NCBI GenBank assembly: GCA_030549205.1
Contig: JAUKTV010000009.1
Location: 1,178,001 to 1,242,000, forward strand
From: Apiosordaria backusii
Taxonomy: Eukaryota; Ascomycota; Sordariomycetes; Sordariales; Lasiosphaeriaceae
Direction: 5' to 3'
DNA length: 64,000 nucleotides
The notes beneath the pieces are model-generated. The model saw only the letters and a list, made by a program, of their open reading frames with translations. It made no database searches and was not told the origin of the DNA. The stretch's first letter is position 1. Every line of letters begins with the position of its first letter. A program made the position numbers and the translations under genes. Below are positions 9,776 through 20,300 of this stretch, one piece after another.

Positions 9776-11862
9776 TTACTTCCCACCAGCACCGCCAGCC
9801 CTAAAAGCCATAGCAAAACTAACATCCTGCCTTTTAATTATCTCAAGATAGTCCCGAGAGACCCTCCACCGCATGCTCGTCCTGCTTATGCACCGCCTCA
9901 CATCCTCCAATGCGGCTTTTATCTCTGCCTCGCCCGCTTCCTTCCACAGCCAGTGGAGGGTGGCCATGGCAGCGTAGAGACTGTCGAGACATAACGGGGA
10001 AAGTTTTTTTGATTGGGAGGGGAGGACTAATAGGTCGAGCAAATCGAGGGACATTTCGCGGATTTTTAGGGATGTTGAGCGGAGACCTTGCATTGATTGC
10101 TGGGCGAAGGCGATGTGGGAGGGGGATTGGAGGGGGGGGGCTTCGGTGCCGGGGAGGGGGGAGGGGCCGAGGTGTTGATTTTCTGGGGTGGAGTAGGTGT
10201 CGAATAAAAGGAGGAGGGTGGAGAGGGAGAGGGAGAGGGGGGGGAGGAGGGAGATTGTGGGGGGAGAAGGGGAGATGAAAGTGGTGGTTGAGGAGGGGGT
10301 GGGGAAGGTGGTTGGGGAGGGGGGGGATAGAGCTGGGAGGGGATAGGAGGGGGGGAGGAGGAAGAGATGGAGGAGTGGATTGTTTGGGTGAAGGATAGTA
10401 GGTCAGAGGTTAGGGAGGTGATGAAAGAATGGGAGAAGGGGATGGGGCGGTTGTGGATGTTGCCGTGGATGACGGAGCGGAGGTGGGTGAGGGTGCGGGA
10501 GAGGAGGAGGGCGGATTGGCAGAGGCGGGAAAAGGGGGGGAGGTTGGGGGTTGAGAAGGGGGTGGTGATGGGTAGGGTGGGGGAGCGGGTTGGGTCGCCT
10601 TCGTCCTGGGGAGGTGAGAAGAGGTGGTGGTTAGTATTTGGAAGGAGAAGGGGGGAGGGAAAGGGGGGGTAATTAGTTACCCATGCTTTGTCGTCTACGG
10701 GGAGGATGAGGGAGTCGTCTGGCTCTGGCATGCAGAACCGCTTTTTGTTACCGAGGCAGATGAACCGGTCGAGGATGTAGACCGCCCACCAGACCCGCCT
10801 TCGCTCTTCGCTTTCTGTCCAGGTTGTCTGTTATTCTTGTTAGCATTTTCCCTGTCCCCATCTCAACATCACTAGGTATTGAAACTCACCACACTCCCCA
10901 AAACCCCCCTCCCCCCCTAAAACCAGGCAACCCAAGCACCTCCACCCACCTCCCCAGCACCCCAACAGACACCCACGCAGCCGGGTACACCCCCTGCCCC
11001 AACTCATACACCGCAACCAGCACCATCCCCTGCAAAAACTGCAAGCTCACGCTCCCACCTTGCTCCAGCAAACCCCAGAACCTCTTCGCAGCCACATACA
11101 GCGGATTCTGTCCCGGCTCAACCCCCTCATTAACCGGTGTATTCACCAGCTTCATCGCTAAAAACAAAAACGCCAGCTCGGGTCCGGCTTCCCAGAGTGA
11201 TAATCCCAATTCCATACGCTTTTTTGAGATAAAGGGAAACCAAGCATGTGTCCCCTGGAAAAACTCCGTTGCCGTGTCTTGGACTGTTGTCCCTCTCGAC
11301 AAAATATCCAAGACTTCACCCGGAATAGGGACGTTAGGGGCGGGGATGGGGGTGGTGGACCAGTTGAAGGCGTCGAGGTCTAGAAACAAAGAAGTTGGGA
11401 ACTTGGAGGGGGTGGTGAGGGGGGACCAGAATGGGGAGGGGGGTTTTGGCGGTAAAGGTGGGAGGGGGTCGATATCGATGTTTGTTATTGAGGGCTGTGG
11501 TAGTTGTCGTTGTGGTTGAGATTGTGAGGCATTGTTGAGACGTTCTTCTAGTTCTGATAGACGGGCTTGGAGGGTGGCCAGCTCTTCTGAGGATGGCTGT
11601 GGGCCTTGCTGTTGCTGTTGAGAGGTGGAATCGGTGGTGGTGTAATCGCACAGCCGGGACATGCGTGCACAGAGGCTGCATGTTGGGAGGATTTTGTCAC
11701 ATTTTCTCCTGAATAGTCTTGTCAGTGATGGCACAGGAGAGGCGGGGATAGGGGCACTCACTTTTGCTTGCGGCAACTCACACATGCTTGCTGGGCTTTG
11801 GGTGGAGGTGGTGCAAATCCACTCTGACCGCCGCTCCCAGCGGGAATGAATAAACATGCCAT
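9776..11862 (-). CDS. Zn2Cys6 transcription factor with fungal_trans domain (two frame breaks)
   Basis: Exon 1 (11862-11762) encodes MACLFIPAG... ending ACVSCRKQK. A 53-bp intron (GTGAGT...CAG) joins it to exon 2 (from 11708) in the middle of the zinc cluster. The six cysteines (residues 27, 30, 37, 44, 47, 54) have CX2CX6CX6CX2CX6C spacing. A leucine-bearing helix (LATLQARLSELEERLNN) follows. Further on are fungal_trans blocks, including FFQGTHAWFPFISKKRMELG and, in the next exon, ESEERRRVWWAVYILDRF. The likely exon 2/3 intron (GTGAGT, TGCTAAC, CAG, around 10,885-10,826) is in phase only if one G is added to the run at 10904-10917. A second break at the nine-G run 10132-10140 separates the proline-rich linker from the C-terminus (HIAFAQQSMQGLRSTS...), which stops at 9776. 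Either the run lengths are wrong or the gene is decaying. Regulatory target unknown. Boundaries near the breaks are uncertain, and an ATG-less upstream extension to 11973 is possible. Confidence 0.75.
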
Positions 11863-12889
11863 GAGATTATCAGCTTGGAGATGTGCGTCTGGGATTTCTG
11901 AGCCTATTCTGAATTGAATATGGTAATCCGTAATCCCCTGTGTAAGAGAGAGCGGTATGTCAGCCCGATACAAGGGCGGGTATGCTTACTTAAGTTTTCT
12001 TTGAATGCTGACGCCGTGCATTGGGAGACTCGCGTGACAATGGCAGCCTGCACCATGCCTGTTTCATTGGATACACCGCTGACATAGGATTCAAACCCCA
12101 CAGAATAAGACAGGGTGATAAGTATAAGATGCTGAGAGGAGAATGATCAGGTCAATATCACAATCACAAATCATATAGCAGGCGAACAAAACATAACAGT
12201 TTGGCCACCACGATATCTTCATTCAATGGCTACCATTTGAGGTTCATGCCCTTCGGGCCATGCCTCCCCGTTCACCATCAATTTATGATGCGTGAACTTT
12301 CCAAAATATCCTCCCAAAAAAACTCCAAAACTCCAAGCCTCAGTAACAGCAACACCCTTTTCCATCCTATGCAAACCAAACTCCCAAACACCATAGCTCA
12401 AACATGACCTTTCCCTTTCCCCTTTCTCCTTTCCCCTTGTCCCTATTCACCACTTCAACCATTTCCATCTTCATCACCTCTCCTCTTACATCACCTCTCC
12501 TCTCCATCACCTCCCTCTTCAACACCTCTCCTCTTCAACACCTCTCCTCTTTCTTCTTCTTTTTTTCCTTTTTTTTTTGTTATTCCTGATAATAACTATT
12601 AGCAGCTATTCAGAGACAACGAATGGCAGTGATGTTGCAGTGCAGACAATGATTGTCAGAGAGAAGATTATAACTCGACATGTTCCAACTCGAAGTGGCA
12701 CAAGCTCTATGGGGAACAGGACCACCTCTGCCAGATTTCCGGCTAAGGATGACGATACGATTGATCTCATCATAAAAGTGTCAGGAATGAAATGAAGAAG
12801 TTGCAACTTACAATTTGATTTTGATGATTGACGCGTTTGGCGGCAGGCTGACGCGGTGAAGAGTGGAGAGACTGGAGTGGTTGTTGCTC
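11863..12889. other. Promoter of the Zn2Cys6 gene, with a CT-rich imperfect repeat
   Basis: About 1 kb upstream of the transcription factor and downstream of the next minus-strand gene. At 12404-12575 the plus strand is almost pure pyrimidine, with repeated CACCTCTCCTCTT-like units (clearest at 12473-12560). No supported gene. Confidence 0.5.
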
Positions 12890-13515
12890 TCAATCGTCAT
12901 AAGAGATTTGACGACGTTGTGTTGTGCTGGCCTGTGCCGGCTGCTGGGTTTCTTCTTCACCGTAGTCAAGACTGGCTAAGCCTTTGTCTACCACGTCCCA
13001 TGTTCGCTTGCGCAGATCGATCGGCTCCCCGACATTCTTGTTCTTATTGTTGCGCTTTCGCTTCTTATTTTTCTTTGTAGTCGCAACTGGCGCCGGAGAG
13101 GATATCTCGCCCTCGGAAAGGTCTCCGGCCAATGCGGTGGTGGCCTCTTGCGGCTTCGGAGGTTGTTTGCCGCGGCGCAGAGCCTCGAGCTCCGAGTGCC
13201 TGAAGATGGCGATTTGCTCGTCGGTCAGGGTGCGCTTGACACCGTCGGGATAATAGCCGAGTCCATCGTCCTCTTCTTCTTCGTAGTAATATTCTTCCTC
13301 TGGCTCGGTGGATGTGATAGGCACTTGGGAGTCGAGGGTAGGTCGGAGGAACTGGGAGTGGAAATGATCTGTCGCGAACTGAGCGAAATGCTGTTCATGG
13401 AAAGCAATCATATCAGCCTGCAATAAAGGTTAGTTACCTGTCTGCATCACACGAAGAGAAAACAATGAAGACATACCTGGCTGATCGTTGGCACTTGGAT
13501 TGAGGTGCCCGCCAT
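12890..13515 (-). CDS. Small conserved fungal protein, function unknown (possibly DUF3807 type)
   Basis: Two exons: 13515-13477 (MAGTSIQVPTISQ) and 13417-12890, separated by a 59-bp intron (GTATGT, TAACTAAC, TGCAG) in phase 0. The product is 188 residues. It begins with a short aromatic helix, ADMIAFHEQHFAQFATDHFH, then an acidic Tyr-rich stretch (EEEYYYEEEEDDG), a helix TDEQIAIFRHSELEALRRGK, and a basic nuclear-localisation-like cluster KKNKKRKRNNKNKN. The C-terminus is polar. The layout resembles a small fungal family I recall as DUF3807, but I cannot confirm that without a profile search. The basic cluster suggests a nuclear or nucleolar location. No catalytic motif is visible. Confidence 0.7.
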
Positions 13516-13996
13516 TTTGGCGTGAGCAGAATGATCAGCGCTGAGGGTTGGTGGATTGGCGGCCAAGAAGTGAATTTGGATGGTCGCGCGCGTGATCACG
13601 TGCTCTACGCCGGGACCCAATTTTGATCGGTCGAGGTGATGGCGAATGATCGCAATGCGGTTTTTGAGATGTTTTTTTTTTGATGAAAGTCGCTCGAAGA
13701 AATGTGCTGGTTGGGCGAGAGCAGAAATGCACTGGCCAGAAAGTGCTGGTGGTTCTGGCTGGCTGCTGAGGATGGGGAACAGAGAAGGTCTGGTTGGAGC
13801 GAGCACTGTTGTTTGTTTGAAATTGCTCATGAAATGAAGTATAGCCAGAACCCTGTCCTCACAGCCAGAAAACCCTCGTCTCAACCGTGACGCCTGCCCT
13901 GAAAGTCATGTGATGATGCTTGCTGCCTGGAAATAAGAGAAATGTTCATGTCGTCATCAAATCATCCGCTTGCTCGTGTTTGCTGGATGACCAAGT
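13516..13996. promoter_or_regulatory. Promoter interval between two minus-strand genes
   Basis: About 480 bp upstream of the DUF3807-like gene. It contains a T9 run near 13672-13682 and short A/T-rich patches. No gene seen. Confidence 0.4.
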
Positions 13997-14701
13997 CTAG
14001 TTTTGACTCAGGAGCGCCAGGGCACTTTGAAAAGCGCGCACCACCTCAGTGACTGGAGTGATGTGTTAGTGAAAGTCCAAAATTTATTTCATGGCGGGCA
14101 AAACTTACGGTGCTTCTTCTTCTGCGACAAGCTCTGTTCAGCGATCTTTACATATCGCTCTCTGGTCTGGAGTCTCTTGACTCCACGTTCAGTGTCATGG
14201 ACCGAAGCTGATGAAGCCCAGACATTGAAGAACTGGAAGGAGATGGTGGTTAGTCGGGATCAACACACAAAAAGCCAGGATGAAGAAACTTACTTTGATC
14301 AAATTCTCAAATTCAGCCAACAACTCTTGCTCCTCCGCATTCGCGTTGGCAAGAGCCTCCTGGTAGCGAGCCTCAAAATCCTCCCAGTCAAAGGGCGCCA
14401 GGTGTCCAGGGGTGCTGGGTGATCGTTCAGCAATGTTCCCATTGGAGCGCTCCTTGAGAATGCGCGGTTCCGGTGTCTTGACCTGGGCGGCCCTGGTGCC
14501 TTGCGGCTTGGGGATGGTGCTCTGGGCATCCGCCATCCTGTCGTAGCTCACGGGCTTCAGAGGACTATAAGGGAATATCTCTGAGTCTGCCTGCTCTGAA
14601 TGGTGAGAGGGAGATGGAAGGGGCGATTCTCGTGTCGCGGCTGGTGACTCGTGGCTGGGCGACTTTGGAGATGAGGGAGTTGGAGTAGATGCGCTTGCCA
14701 T
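13997..14701 (-). CDS. Conserved-looking small helical protein, function unknown
   Basis: Three exons fit by phase: 14701-14294, 14232-14109 and 14052-13997. The introns are 61 bp (GTAAGT...CCAG) and 56 bp (GTAAGT, CTAACAC, CCAG). The product is 195 residues. The first 95 are Ser/Pro-rich with many SP sites (TPTPSSPKSPSHESPAA, SPLPSPSH, YSPLKP). The remainder is predicted helical: FDWEDFEARYQEALANANAE, EQELLAEFENLIK, then FFNVWASSASVHDTERGVKR, LQTRERYVKIAEQSLSQKKK, HLTEVVRAFQSALALLSQN. The even helical tail and precise splicing argue for a real gene. I do not recognise the family. A helical subunit of a larger complex under proline-directed kinase control would fit, but that is inference. It diverges from atg14 across a 1-kb region. 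Confidence 0.72.
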
Positions 14702-15700
14702 GTCGAGTGAGAGAAGATTTCTTTGTTTTTTTTTAAGTTTGATAAAACCGGCCGACGAGGAAGGTGCTCCTTCAAGTTGTGAGATGAGCTCGACTGAGAT
14801 GGAAGAAGATGGAAGTAAGAGATGTGCTCGCTCTTTCCAACTGAGGAAAGACAGGAATCAAGAGTGAAATGTGAAGGAAGAAGAAGAGCAGGACTGCCGC
14901 TTGCTTGAGCTGCTGCGAATGAACAATCTGGAATTGGCGCTTTTTCTTTGATTTGCTGCCGCTGTGATTTTTTAGGTGATGGTGATGCTCATTCGCAAAT
15001 GATATGCGAGCGCAAGCTGGAGTTCTTCTTGACCCCGCTTCTTCCTACGGCATCTGGAAGAAATGCCCGAGAAGGTCTGGATGCCCAAGATCAATCCCGT
15101 GCCCCGATGTCCCCCGACACTGGCAAATTATTGGTGTGCCTGCCTCTTTGCAGAAGAGATGGGCGCTTGATGAGTTGTCCGCGAGAGACGGAAGCAGAGC
15201 AGCACGCCGAAGGTGAGCCGCGTCGCGAATGAGAAGCTGCCGGAGAGACCGGGGTTGTGATTGGCGGCTGACAAAGGCTGCAGAGTGGAGCAGGTGCCTA
15301 GGTTGCAGCAAGTGGCAGCGGGCGATAACGATGACGCGGGACCGATAAGCTGGAGGGCGCACTTGTGACTGTATTGTACCTCGTACAACTGACATCGAGA
15401 TATCGAACTTCCATCAGCCTTCTTTTTCTGCTGTGACTGTGAGACGCTGTGTGCAGGTGACCCAACAACAAGCTTCGAGCCAGTCGAGCTTTTTTTGCAT
15501 CTCCTCGTCGTTCTGGGAATCGGAGGTATTGAAGACAATGGAACCTTCCTCGATTCCCTGAAAGCACGTCTTGTCTTGAACTTTGGGCGGGCCGCCAATT
15601 AGGACCTCGAGCGCCGAACAAGTGAATTCATAAACAAGAAGACCTCGCCTTTGATTGTTTGACCGAGACTTCGCAACTCTTCCTCTTGCAACCCGCAAGA
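14702..15700. promoter_or_regulatory. Divergent promoter between the helical-protein gene and atg14
   Basis: About 1 kb with no supported gene. Short open frames on both strands lack ATG starts in context or domains. No repeat of note. Confidence 0.45.
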
Positions 15701-17194
15701 ATGGAAGCCAAGATAAACTGCGACATCTGCCACCGCGGCCACCATATCAAGGACCGGCCGTTCTTATGTGTCGTCGACGCGAGGAACCGTCTCTACGAGA
15801 CTCGTCTCGAGTACACCAAGGCGCTGATTGAGACTGACCAACTCGAGCGCGAGGTGAATGCCGCCATTTTGGGCGAGACAGGCCAGATTCCCAACAAAGC
15901 AGTTCGGCTGGAGATGCTCAAGTCGGAAACTGCAGCTGCCGTCGAACGAACGAACGAGATCATCGCGCAGGCCGACAAGCTGAGAAGTGAAGTCGATGCG
16001 GCACGCAAGGCGATCGCGGACAAGAAGAAGCTGCTCGCCCAAAGGAGATCGGATCTCGAGGCTGTGTCGACTGGAGCTGAAGCGAGGAGAAGCCGACAGC
16101 TGGAAGAGACCCAGCGAACAATCCACAGAACAAAGTACAAGTGGAATCGCAGTGCCGACACGATGGCGGCGACGAGAGCCTTCTTGTGTGAGGAGGCTGC
16201 CAGGCTGTATGGTCTGCGCCAGGTCAAGAAGGGCAGCACCAAGCGGTTGGAAATTGGCGGCATCGAAATATTTGACCTCCATGCCATGAACAGTGAGTGC
16301 GCTGACAGACTGACAAGCTGACAATCATGAAGGAAAAAAGGCTGACTGATGATGCTGGTAGGCCTGTCACCTGAAGTTATATCGACTGTCTTTGGGCATG
16401 TAGCGCATATTCTGGTGCTGGCATCGCATTATCTGGCGATTCGGCTGCCGGCGGAAATCACACTCCCTCATCGTGACTATCCTCGCCCGACAATCTTCTC
16501 GCTGAACTCCTCCTACCACCATGGGGATGTACCATTCCCCGGGACGGCCATGTCTGCACAATCTGTTCATCCACGGCCTCGTCCGCTCTTCATTGAAAAG
16601 GCGCTTCCTACACTGGCAAAGGAAGATCCAAACACGTACTCGGCGTTCCTTGAAGGTGTTGGTCTGCTGACGTACGACGTTGCTTGGGTGTGCACATCGC
16701 AAGGAGTCTCATTCGGGGACAGAGAATCGTACGACGACGTTTGCAACATTGGACACAACCTTTGGCGGCTGCTCATTGGTGATCAACTCCACCGTCGGTC
16801 TCTCGAACCAACTTTTCCATCTTCACTGACACCGCCGGCCGGGAGTCCAAGGGATGGGGACAATGGCGATGTGACAAAACCGAAGTCAATGATCGGTCGA
16901 TGGTCGCATGGGACAGCTCACACCTCGCTGACGAGTTCGGAAGGCGTGGAATTTGTCCGGAACTTCAAGATCTGCGGGCCGTTGAAAGTGGCCGACCGAC
17001 TGAAGAAGCGACTGTCGAGCGAAGCCCCGATGCTGGAATGGGAAAAGATCGAGGGCGACGAGTTCGAAGATGGGTTTGAGGACGTGCGTGCTGTTGGTAC
17101 AAGTGGCGGCTACTCGAACAACAGTGGTGATGGTACAAGTGGTGGTACAACGAATCGGGGAACAAGCGGCTGGACAAGAGTCAAGCACAGGTAG
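15701..17194 (+). CDS. atg14: Atg14/UVRAG-family subunit of the autophagy PI3-kinase complex
   Basis: Exon 1 is 15701-16292 and exon 2 is 16362-17194, with a 69-bp intron (GTGAGT, GCTGACTGAT, TAG) inside the Ser codon of HAMN-SLSPE. The product is 474 residues. The N-terminus CDICHRGHHIKDRPFLC has the paired-cysteine knuckle typical of Atg14, then VDARNRLYE. A long coiled coil spans about residues 35-165. The conserved C-terminal part contains GGIEIFDLHAMN, SPEVISTVFGHVAHILVLAS, HYLAIRLPAEITLPHRDYPR and RPLFIEKALPTLAKEDPN. Atg14 joins Vps34-Vps15-Atg6 and directs PI3P synthesis to the phagophore assembly site. The cysteine knuckle favours Atg14 over the related Vps38. The tail is Gly/Ser/Thr-rich (SGGYSNNSGDGTSGGTTNRG). 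No ATG precedes 15701 in this frame within the leader, which fixes the start. Confidence 0.9.
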
Positions 17195-17357
17195 ATAGCT
17201 ACTCCTGACAGAGGAGGACAACACAGAGGCGGAGATGATGACAGCGCGGTAGGCAATGAAAAACCATACCGTCCTTCTTGGCCCACCTGCCCTACCCTAC
17301 TCCATAAAGAAGTATCCCAAGAAAGATTAGCCAGTCAACCATCCCAGCGTGTGTGCC

Positions 17358-20300
17358 TCATGTCATCTCGTCATCGTTCTCCTTCTCCTTGCCTTTTCCC
17401 TTATCGGGCGGCTTCTCTTCTGATAAATCAGGCCTCTTGACACGCTTCATCAACCCCCGGCAGGGAAGAATCCGACGACTTCCAGACGGACCGGGTGCAT
17501 TGGCATCAGCGTTGTCAGCGACGTCGCCATCGCTGTCAACATACCTCCGCTTACGGCGATCCGAAACGGTAGTCTCGTGCCTCAGCCTCTCCTCAACAGC
17601 TGCCTCGAGTTCGGCTTCCTCGCCCTGGTGAGCCTCCACCTCACTGGACTTCTGCGTCTGCTCTTCGGCGTGCTGTCCCTCCTTCGCCTCGGCACTGCTA
17701 CTGGACCCTTCAGCAACAGGCTCCGGTTCCTCGGAGGTTCTTGATGGTCCCACGCCGCCACCGAAGACAAAGTCCCCAGCGGCGAACGCGAACGATGGGA
17801 CGGGATCGAAGTTGGCGGCGGTGAATGTGGTGGGAGCCGCGGCGGTTGACGGAGCGATGGGGAATCTGAAGCTGACATTCGTCTGCTCAGCCTCGACAAC
17901 AGCGTCGCGCATGGATTGCGCGATCTGATGGTCTCGGACTTCCTCATCTGTCAACTGCCTCGGGGCTGCGGGAGCCTCGAAGTCAGACGAACCTGTACGG
18001 CTCATCCGCTCGAACTCGGCACGCATCTCCGCGATGGTCTTCTTCCTCGGAGCGGAAGACGACTCACCAATCTCCTGAACCTGCTCGGCAACAGCCTGTC
18101 GAACCGAATTGCTGGCTCGCAAACGAGGGCGCAGCATAGGTCGAGCGGCGACACGTTGTCGGACGGCTTCTTCGTCAAGAGAAGAGCTGTCGGATTCTTC
18201 TGGAGACACCACATCTTGTCTGTCGTCGGTGTCAACTTCAACAGGAGTCATGCCGTGGGAGCGGAGCTCACGACGACGGCGGGTGACTTCCGGACGCAAC
18301 ACGGGGGTGACGGGAACAGGAACATAACTGTCAACGAAGTCGTCCTCAGCCGGAGCTGATTCAAACACGTTGGACCGGCTCTCGAAAGAGAAGCTGATCT
18401 CCTGCTCCGGGAGTGCCACCACGGGTGTTGTGGTTGTTGCTGATGCTGACGGGGCAGACACGCCACCTTCTTCTTCTCCCTGGGTGTTAACTACCTCCTC
18501 CCCTCCTGGCGGGACAGCGGCTCCGGGGGCCGTGGCATCCTCAAAAGGAGCCACGACGGACGACCCTTCACCAGCTGCGGCCATCGGGTTCGGCGGCAGG
18601 GCTAAAAGCTGGGGGTCGATCAACGGGTTCTCAGCCGACCAGGCCTGATCATCCATTGTCAACGCCTCCAGCAACTCCCTCTCCAACTCGTCCAACTCGG
18701 CCTGGGACATGTTGCAGTCGTTGTCTTCCGACGCCGGAGCGACTTCAGACGACTGCTGGGTATCCTGACCGAAAGTGAACTGCTGCATCTGCTGCCCAAG
18801 CTGGAAATCAAAGTCTCCAACTTGTGGGTAAGACAGCTGTTGCTGCGGCTCGAAATTGAACTGAGGCTGGAAGGAGCCTTCGACATCACGTTGAGATGGT
18901 GATGATTCCAAAGTTTGCTGCTGCGGCTGGAAGTGCTGCTGCTGCGTACCGAAATCAAACATCCCACTCTCAATCTCGTGAATAATCGACCACTCAGGTG
19001 CCGGCCCATCCATCAGCTCATCAGCTTCACCAAACCAATCCATGTCACCTTCCTCCAAAGTGAAAGAAGGGAGGGAAGGATAGGCAGACTCCACTGACGG
19101 CCCAACGACAGAATCAACGCCAACTACACCCTGGTCAATCATCTCCACGTTTTCGACATACTGCTGCTCCTGAGGAGCCACCATCACAACGTCATCTTGA
19201 CCCAACAGACCACCAAAGGCGAAAGGGGTGCCGGACAGTGACATGGAGCCGAAGCCCCAGTCGGTCGTCGCGGCAGGGCGACCCTCGTACTCTTCGGCGG
19301 CGGTGCTGGAGATGACCATGGCGGTGTCATCCTCACCCTCATCATCGGCATCTACCTCCTCCTCCAGGTCCATCCGGTCGTCCACAACAACAAAAACCTC
19401 CTCCTCCTCGGCGAGATCCATCATTGCGTCATCGGGCTGCTCTTGCGCGAGCGTGAGCGAGCCCTCGTCAAGCTCCATCCCTGGCAGAGCGTCCCGAACT
19501 TCAGTCCCCGAACCAGCGGTTTCTTCCATTCGAACGTCGCCGAATTCAGGAGACGTGATGGCGGCGGGTGTGGTGGTGGTAGTGGTGGTGGCGGTGGCGG
19601 TGGTGGTGGTGGTGGTGGTGATGGGAATGATGTTGGCCGCGTCGAAAACGGCGGCGGCCGGTGGGGTTGCAACGGCAGTGGTTGTCGAAACTTGAAAGGC
19701 CTCCAAGAGACCCGTGATGTCGGTAACGTCGACAGCGTTCTCAGTCTGAGCCTCCTCACTGTACTCGAGACTGGAGCCGACGGGTTCACCCTCCTCCAAT
19801 AACAACATGGCAACATTTCCAAGGTCAGGCACCTGTTGCTCGGCCTCCTCTTCAAAAGAAGACTCGGCTTCATTGCTGGCGTCGTCATCCACAGTGGAAG
19901 AAATGCTTGTCGTCAGGCGGGGGGATAATGCTCGTTCTCTGTGACGAGCTGCTGCTTGTTCCTGCCAACGCTTGCTTCATCCTCACCCTCCTCCTCGGAT
20001 GAGGTCTCGGGCTCGTCGGCGGCGTGCTCACTTTGCTTGTCATCGTGACTGGTGACAACATCACGGGTGGAAACGTCGGCCTGCTCACGCGCACCAGCTT
20101 CCTCGTCGAAAGACGATTCGGCCTCGGGCGAAGCAGGGGCTCCGGCGGGACCAGGGGAACCGTGTTCGTTGTTGTCGGCGTCGGTGATGGACTCGCTCGG
20201 CGAGTTCTGCTCTTCCTCCACGACAGCTAGAATGGCGGAGGGCCCGGGAGATGGACCATCCTCGTCATCGTCGGAGTCGTCGTCGGAATCGTCAGATCCG

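Noticed and set aside
19905..19935. Programmed frameshift at TATCCCCCCGCCTGA
   Set aside because: The needed shift is -1 (rereading one base) and the site does not match a good slippery heptamer; +1 at GCC-TGA leads to a stop within about ten codons. A miscalled C run is simpler.
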